The notes under the pieces are model-generated. The model saw only the letters and a program-made list of their open reading frames with translations. It searched no databases and was not told the DNA's origin. Both the position numbers and the translations under genes were made by a program. Below, piece by piece: positions 13,775 through 17,749 of a stretch of 17,749 nt of DNA; position 1 is the first letter of the stretch, and each line of letters begins with the position of its first letter. This stretch comes from DATAVB01 sp040414495 (GTDB lineage Bacteria > Actinomycetota > Actinomycetes > Mycobacteriales > QHCD01), in the NCBI GenBank assembly GCA_040414495.1, contig JBEDUI010000166.1, forward strand, positions 1 to 17,749, read 5' to 3'.

Positions 13775-14665
13775 TCAACAGGTGACGTTCTTGCCGTCCG
13801 CGCCGAACGTGTCGAGCCGCCGCGCCTTATATTCGGCGCGCTCCTGCTTTGTGTGCCAGATTGCGTCGGCCGGAGCGTAGTGCAGCTGCAGGGCCCATCT
13901 GCGCCTTGGTGAGCGGTTTGTTGGCGTGCCGTGGTGAAGTAGCCCGTCGAAGACGAGGCACCCACCGGGCTGCAACGGCACTGCCATCACGGAATCGCGG
14001 CGGATATCCGTATCACAAATCTGGAAGTCCCGTCGATTGAAGTGCACTAATGGACCATTCTTATGCGAGCCGGGAATCACGTGCATGCAGCCGTTTTCGG
14101 TGTCGGTCGCGTCAAGTGCGATCCACAGCCCGACGACGGGAGCGCCGGGGCGGATATCGAAGTAGGCGTTGTCCTGGTGCCAGGGCTTTTCCCGACCTCC
14201 TCCGGCCGGCTTCAATAGTGCTTGGTCCGCGAATAATTCGGGCTCGGCACCGATGACCTTCGCTACAAATTGGAGTATGTCGGGTCGATACGCGATGTTA
14301 TGTAGGCGACGATCGTGATCGACGTAATAGACGAGCTTTCGCACGCTGCCGCGCCGCTCATCGAGGGCCATGTGCGGCAGTCGATCCCGCACCCCGCCTT
14401 CCCATTGAATGCCGCGGAACTTTGGCGACGAGCCTGAGATCAGCGCGTCGATACCCGCGTTCGCCGAAACCACTTCATCTGCGCTGAGGACGTTGCGGAT
14501 GCCGACGTAGCCTTCTACACGGTACTGCGACCAGTCGGCGGGCGTGAGCGCGGACAACGGTCCGAGGACAGTCTCGGCCGCGCCATGCGATTCGTAGAGT
14601 CCCGGATCGTACTCTCCGTCGTACTTGTCGACGCTGTCAAGCATCCAATCGGCTGTGCTATTCAT
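13775..14665 (-). CDS. Phytanoyl-CoA dioxygenase (PhyH)-family Fe(II)/2-oxoglutarate oxygenase
   Basis: 296 aa. The start at 14665 has AAGGAG 8 nt upstream; the frame continues further without support. The iron triad is visible: His163 and Asp165 in KPWHQDNAYFDI, and His245 in LLHHGTPTNRS. The 2-oxoglutarate-binding Arg lies in RSPRRRWALQLHY. Other family landmarks are YRVEGYVGIRNVLSADEV near residue 48, LFADQALLKPAGGG and GCMHVIPGSHKNGPL. The family hydroxylates small molecules, from acyl-CoA to ectoine and secondary metabolites. The substrate is unknown. An AraC regulator is transcribed divergently from a 126-nt shared region, so inducible catabolic or biosynthetic use is likely. Confidence 0.9.
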   Translation of the reverse strand: MNSTADWMLDSVDKYDGEYDPGLYESHGAAETVLGPLSALTPADWSQYRVEGYVGIRNVLSADEVVSANAGIDALISGSSPKFRGIQWEGGVRDRLPHMALDERRGSVRKLVYYVDHDRRLHNIAYRPDILQFVAKVIGAEPELFADQALLKPAGGGREKPWHQDNAYFDIRPGAPVVGLWIALDATDTENGCMHVIPGSHKNGPLVHFNRRDFQICDTDIRRDSVMAVPLQPGGCLVFDGLLHHGTPTNRSPRRRWALQLHYAPADAIWHTKQERAEYKARRLDTFGADGKNVTC

Positions 14666-14791
14666 GGGCGCGACTCCTTGTAGACTCGCACAAACGTTAT
14701 ACAGAAAGCAGATGTGCGTACCAGGCACCGAGCCAATCAGATATTGCACGATCCTAGTGTCTCGGCTATCAGCACACAGGAGGTCCGCCGG
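14666..14791. promoter_or_regulatory. Shared divergent promoter region, dioxygenase/AraC
   Basis: These 126 nt separate the two starts and must carry both promoters and the AraC binding site. I see no strong perfect dyad, which fits AraC proteins that bind direct half-sites. It is more AT-rich than its surroundings. Confidence 0.5.
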
Positions 14792-15700
14792 GTGCGAAAG
14801 AATCGGATGCACACTGCCAGTGCCGATGCAGGCATCCATGCGTTGGAAAGCCTGTCGGCTGAGGTCGTCTGTACGGTTCGCAGGGCGGGCTATTACGAGC
14901 TGGACAATTCATGGGTGCTGCCGCAACGGGTCACGCCATTTCATGTGCTTTTCTTCATCACGTGCGGCCGAGTCGAATTCACGGTGGCTGGGACGAAATA
15001 TGGACTAGGGGCCGGAAATGTCATTTTGACTCCGCCGCAGATGGTCCAGAGCGGCAACGCCGCGGTAACGGGCAAGATCGGACTTTCTCTTTACGTCGTG
15101 CATTTTTCGGCGCAACTGCATGGTCTGCTTGATGCCCCGCAGCTCCTTGGCCTGCCGGCTACCTTTTCGCTAAGTTCCCCACGCCGTAAGGATGCGATTG
15201 AGGTCTGCCGGCGGATGGTGAGCGAGCTCGACCACGGCCGACCGGGCTCTTGGTTAGCGGCGAATGGTGACTGCACACGCCTCGTGGCATTGCTCTGGCG
15301 CGAATCGATCGAGCAGGGTGCGAACGCCCATCCTCGCGGGGACCTCACGCTCGGAGCCCTGGTGCGACTCAAGCCGGTATTCGATACGATCCAGGCCAGA
15401 TATTCAGAGCCGCTGCGAGTTAATGAGTTGGCCGCCCTCGTGCACCTGCATCCGGTCTATTTCTCGACATTGTTCCGCCGCGGCACTGGCCTCTCACCCG
15501 GACAGTACATTGCGCACTACCGTCTGGGGAAAGCGCGGGAACTGCTGGGGTCCACCAATATGCCGCTGAGTGAGATCGCACGACGCACCGGGCACGGGAC
15601 ATCGTCATACCTGTCGCGTGCGTTCCGCAATACCGAAGGCATGCCGCCCGGGAAATACCGACAGGCAATTCAGGGTGCGACAACGCACCCAGCCCCGTAG
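14792..15700 (+). CDS. AraC-family transcriptional regulator
   Basis: 302 aa from the GTG at 14792, chosen for AGGAGG 8 nt upstream; the frame is open back to 14714. The N-terminal ~170 residues are a cupin-like sensor (FHVLFFITCGRVEFTVAGTK, YGLGAGNVILTPPQMVQSG). The C-terminal domain carries both AraC helix-turn-helices: LRVNELAALVHLHPVYFSTL with FRRGTGLSPGQYIAHYRLGK, and MPLSEIARRTGHGTSSYLSR with AFRNTEGMPPGKYR. This is the class that binds a small molecule in the cupin and activates nearby genes. The divergent PhyH-family gene is the obvious target, and the sensor ligand may be its substrate. Confidence 0.93.
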   Translation: MRKNRMHTASADAGIHALESLSAEVVCTVRRAGYYELDNSWVLPQRVTPFHVLFFITCGRVEFTVAGTKYGLGAGNVILTPPQMVQSGNAAVTGKIGLSLYVVHFSAQLHGLLDAPQLLGLPATFSLSSPRRKDAIEVCRRMVSELDHGRPGSWLAANGDCTRLVALLWRESIEQGANAHPRGDLTLGALVRLKPVFDTIQARYSEPLRVNELAALVHLHPVYFSTLFRRGTGLSPGQYIAHYRLGKARELLGSTNMPLSEIARRTGHGTSSYLSRAFRNTEGMPPGKYRQAIQGATTHPAP

Positions 15701-15721
15701 CCCTCCCCGCGAGATCGTCTG

Positions 15722-15766
15722 CGCACATTATCGGCCGGACATCGCCTCGCACATTATCGGCCGGAC
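15722..15766. repeat. Two 19-nt direct repeats with 26-nt period
   Basis: CGCACATTATCGGCCGGAC occurs at 15722-15740 and again at 15748-15766, exact, with a 7-nt spacer. The pair lies between the AraC stop and the second ECF sigma factor. It could be a double binding site or a recombination scar. I found no third copy in the window. Confidence 0.8.
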
Positions 15767-15843
15767 GTTGGTGGATAGACACCTGCAAAGTCCCTGTTTC
15801 GACCCGCCGCGGGTTCGGTCCGGATTACCGTGAAGTCGCTATG

Positions 15844-15868
15844 TGACCTCTGACCGCGTCTCATCGTC
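15844..15868 (+). promoter_or_regulatory. Possible ECF-type promoter before the second sigma factor
   Basis: TGACCT (15844-15849) and CGTC (15865-15868) are 15 nt apart, resembling the bipartite promoters with a CGTC-type -10 used by many ECF factors, which often control their own gene. The match is short and may be chance. Confidence 0.25.
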
Positions 15869-15921
15869 TCTGTAGGTATGCATCGACACCGCACCGCACG
15901 GAGGCGGCCATCAGCGCTGAC

Positions 15922-16377
15922 GTGGAGCAGCTGTTCCGGGCGCACTGGCCGCTGCTGTATGGCTATTTGCTTCGCCAGACCCGGGATCCCGAACTCGCCC
16001 AGGACCTCGCACAAGATACGTTCGTCAAGGCGGCGCGGTCCCTCGGTGGATGGCGGGGCGAATCGGCCGCAGGATGGCTACTGGCCATCGCCCGCTCGGT
16101 GCTCATCGACTACGCCCGTAGTGCCCGCCGAACCGTTCCCGCATACGGCGATGCTCAGCTGCCGCCGCTTGTTGAGGGCGGCTACGCCACCGTTCTGGTT
16201 CGCGACATTCTCGAGCGCTTGCCGGCATCCCAGGCCCAGCTGCTCACCCTGGTCTACTTGCAAGGTTTCAGTCTCGTCGAGGTGGCCGCAATGACCGGCC
16301 GAAGCACTGGATCGATCAAGACAGCTGTGTGGCGCGCTCGCGCCGCATTCGCCTGCATGTACGGAGACGAGCGATGA
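15922..16377 (+). CDS. ECF-type RNA polymerase sigma factor (second pair)
   Basis: 151 aa from the GTG at 15922. Region 2: LFRAHWPLLYGYLLRQTRDP, ELAQDLAQDTFVKAARSLGG, then AAGWLLAIARSVLIDYARSA. Region 4: ILERLPASQAQLLTLVYLQG and the helix-turn-helix FSLVEVAAMTGRSTGSIKTA. It is compact, with a very short linker. The start is odd: the good ribosome site GGAGG (15900-15904) is 17 nt from the GTG, while 5 nt after it, in frame, stands ATC (15910), giving ISADVEQLF. Either a non-standard start or a long spacing is used. The stop overlaps the next gene as ATGA, the usual coupling of a sigma factor to its anti-sigma factor. Confidence 0.92.
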   Translation: MEQLFRAHWPLLYGYLLRQTRDPELAQDLAQDTFVKAARSLGGWRGESAAGWLLAIARSVLIDYARSARRTVPAYGDAQLPPLVEGGYATVLVRDILERLPASQAQLLTLVYLQGFSLVEVAAMTGRSTGSIKTAVWRARAAFACMYGDER

Positions 16378-17276
16378 GCATGACCGATCCACCAACTCCG
16401 GAAGACGCAGCGATCGTCGGAATCCCAGAATTCAGCCCGCGCGCGACACGACGTTCAATTCGACGTGGGATGCTGCAGACCGCACTTAACGCCGCCGTCA
16501 TCATCCTTATTCTCCTTGTGGTCCTTAATCTGCTCAGCCGGGTTGTGCAAAACCGCGGTGGACGCGATGAGCACTTCGCCAGTGTTGTGGGGACAGGCTT
16601 CATCGTCGCGCATCCGGACTACCTCTTCGACAACCCGCCGGATTGCTGCAATATCGGGCTTACCTCGATGAGCTTGATTCTCTCGACCACACCGCGAACC
16701 CCGGACGCGGCCGGGTCCGTCAACCTCACGATTCGCCAGAACCTGCTCGGCCATGTCACGGACGCGCCATTCCTCACACAGACCCCGCTCGTCCAACAAC
16801 TGGTGTATCTCCATGACGACGGCGAATCCACAACGAAGGCCAAAACCCAAGCAGAGACCCTGCTGCGTGGGTTACCGCAGCGGTTGACCGCAACCGCCGT
16901 GATCGACTTCGCTACACCGCTCACGCAGCGAGCATTCACCCAGTTCCAACACAAATTCCACCTAGACGGGGACGGAGCAGTACTGCTGTCGGCGGCAGGC
17001 GGACGGAACGGCCCGCGGATGCTCCCGGTGTCGTGGCCCGATGCCAACATCGACGCCTATCAACGCTGGGTCGCGCATCTGCACGACTCGGACCGTAAGA
17101 GCCTCAGCGACCTCGGACTGAGCCTGACCGCCCTGCGCCGCAGCGCCGAGGCCCCTCGCGTATACGGCTTCGTCGTCGACTCTGCGTCCATCCCGAAACT
17201 GCGCGTCGCGCTCGATAGCCCGGCGGTCCACACGATCCGGCTCGCCCAGGTGGCCTTCGATCTATCGGGCCAGTAG
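16374..17276 (+). CDS. Single-TM putative anti-sigma factor resembling the YhdL-type sigma regulator
   Basis: 300 aa, start at 16374 overlapping the sigma-factor stop. The N-terminal ~45 residues are cytosolic and basic (FSPRATRRSIRRGMLQTA). One transmembrane helix follows (LNAAVIILILLVVLNLLS), then a ~240-residue extracytoplasmic part. Its C-terminal half contains LPQRLTATAVIDFATPLTQ, KSLSDLGLSLTALRRSAEAP, VYGFVVDSASIPKLRVALDS and VHTIRLAQVAF, a pattern like the 'sigma factor regulator' domains first described in Firmicutes anti-SigM proteins. By position it should hold the upstream ECF factor at the membrane. No zinc motif is present. The family call is from memory of the pattern; the anti-sigma role is supported by overlap and topology. 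Confidence 0.75.
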   Translation: MSMTDPPTPEDAAIVGIPEFSPRATRRSIRRGMLQTALNAAVIILILLVVLNLLSRVVQNRGGRDEHFASVVGTGFIVAHPDYLFDNPPDCCNIGLTSMSLILSTTPRTPDAAGSVNLTIRQNLLGHVTDAPFLTQTPLVQQLVYLHDDGESTTKAKTQAETLLRGLPQRLTATAVIDFATPLTQRAFTQFQHKFHLDGDGAVLLSAAGGRNGPRMLPVSWPDANIDAYQRWVAHLHDSDRKSLSDLGLSLTALRRSAEAPRVYGFVVDSASIPKLRVALDSPAVHTIRLAQVAFDLSGQ

Positions 17277-17319
17277 CCCCTCTGTAGAGGAGTCGATCCA
17301 GCTACCGGCAGACTGAGAT

Positions 17320-17399
17320 CGTCGGCGGGCAAGCCTAATTCTGCACCATGAGCGCAGCCCCGCGCCGGCGCTCGGTCCACCGTCGTCGGCGGGCAAGCC
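17320..17399. repeat. Two 16-nt direct repeats, 64-nt period
   Basis: CGTCGGCGGGCAAGCC occurs at 17320-17335 and 17384-17399. Similar text follows each copy (TAATTCTGCACC versus AAACTCGGCACC), so the duplicated unit is longer and slightly diverged. It lies beyond the 3' end of the HNH gene, in otherwise non-coding sequence (17277-17459). Confidence 0.75.
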
Positions 17400-17459
17400 A
17401 AACTCGGCACCTTGCTTTCACCGGCACCGCGGCCCGCGCTCGCTCCTCCTCGGTGCGGG

Positions 17460-17749
17460 TTATCCGCTGGGGAGGCCGGGTTGGTGGTGCATGGTGTTGC
17501 GCGTTGGTTGTTGCTGCGGGTCGATGATGGGTGGTGGGATGAGGTGCGGGATGCCTTTGAGGAAGGTGATGTGCCAGCCGTCGTGGTGCACGATCCAGTG
17601 GTGATGGTGGCATAACAGGACGAGATTGTTGAGCGACGTTGATCCGCCGTCTGCCCAGTGTTTGACGTGATGTGTTTGGCACCAGGCGGCGGGTGCTGTG
17701 CAGCCGGGGTGTACGCAGCCGGTGTCGCGGGCGACGACGGCCCGGCGGA
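17460..17749 (-). CDS. DUF222/HNH (13E12-type) endonuclease, C-terminal part (5' end outside window)
   Basis: 96 complete codons plus two bases are visible; the gene enters from the right edge and stops at 17460. The HNH domain is clear: RRAVVARDTGCVHPGC, then APAAWCQTHHVKHWADGG, STSLNNLVLLCHHHHWIVHH and DGWHITFLKGIP. The two Cys pairs and the HH...N...H residues of the nuclease are present, so this end appears intact. A Pro/Gln-rich tail ends in GLPSG. These proteins are abundant, often multi-copy, in mycobacteria and relatives and are associated with repeats; their cellular role is not settled. The reading frame shows strong GC bias at third positions. Confidence 0.9.
   Translation of the reverse strand, partial: RRAVVARDTGCVHPGCTAPAAWCQTHHVKHWADGGSTSLNNLVLLCHHHHWIVHHDGWHITFLKGIPHLIPPPIIDPQQQPTRNTMHHQPGLPSG

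Noticed and set aside
15722..15766. Direct repeats as a CRISPR remnant
   Set aside because: There are only two copies, with a 7-nt spacer and no cas genes.
17279..17290. CCTCT-GT-AGAGG hairpin after the second sigma operon as terminator
   Set aside because: The stem is only 5 bp with a 2-nt loop and no T-run, too weak to call.

Overview
The window is high-GC DNA from an actinobacterium (Actinomycetota). The evidence is strongly GC-biased third positions, GTG/TTG starts, ECF sigma factors paired with single-TM partner proteins, secreted Ala/Ser-rich proteins, and a C-terminal piece of a DUF222/HNH (13E12-type) endonuclease at the right edge. The genus cannot be fixed from this sequence alone. 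I saw no rRNA, tRNA, CRISPR array or intact insertion sequence.

Layout, left to right. (1) Positions 1-3443 are a cell-surface and sigma-factor region: the end of a Ser/Thr/Pro-repeat surface protein (+), a strong shared terminator hairpin, a small secreted protein (-), and an ECF sigma factor with a putative membrane-anchored partner (-), possibly preceded by a coupled 17-codon leader. (2) Positions 3444-4886 hold a secreted sedolisin-like (S53) protease (+) and a short SHOCT-domain membrane protein (-), convergent. (3) Positions 5124-6994 are a compact cassette: a large dyad operator, an XRE regulator, an ImmA/IrrE-type HELGH metallopeptidase and a PIN-like protein, each overlapping the next by 4 nt. 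This looks like a stress-released or defence/toxin-antitoxin-like module and is the most interesting system here. (4) Positions 7046-9518 are a leftward operon of a YtrA-type GntR repressor, an ABC ATPase and an ABC permease, with 4-nt overlaps and a readable promoter. (5) Positions 9574-11769 hold a dyad, a GT-C polytopic glycosyltransferase, and an S66 LD-carboxypeptidase/MccF-like gene broken by two compensating frameshifts. (6) Positions 11780-13653 hold an APH-fold phosphotransferase and a PdxH-like flavoprotein (-). (7) Positions 13775-15700 are a divergent pair: a phytanoyl-CoA-dioxygenase-like Fe(II)/2OG enzyme (-) and an AraC regulator (+). (8) Positions 15722-17276 hold a 26-bp-period direct repeat, then a second ECF sigma factor overlapping a single-TM protein resembling the YhdL-type sigma regulator. 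(9) Positions 17320-17749 hold a direct repeat and the 3' end of the HNH gene, which runs off the window.

The window carries at least five regulator-plus-partner units: two ECF sigma/partner pairs, GntR-ABC, XRE-peptidase-PIN and AraC-dioxygenase. This is typical of an accessory, environment-responsive part of an actinobacterial chromosome.
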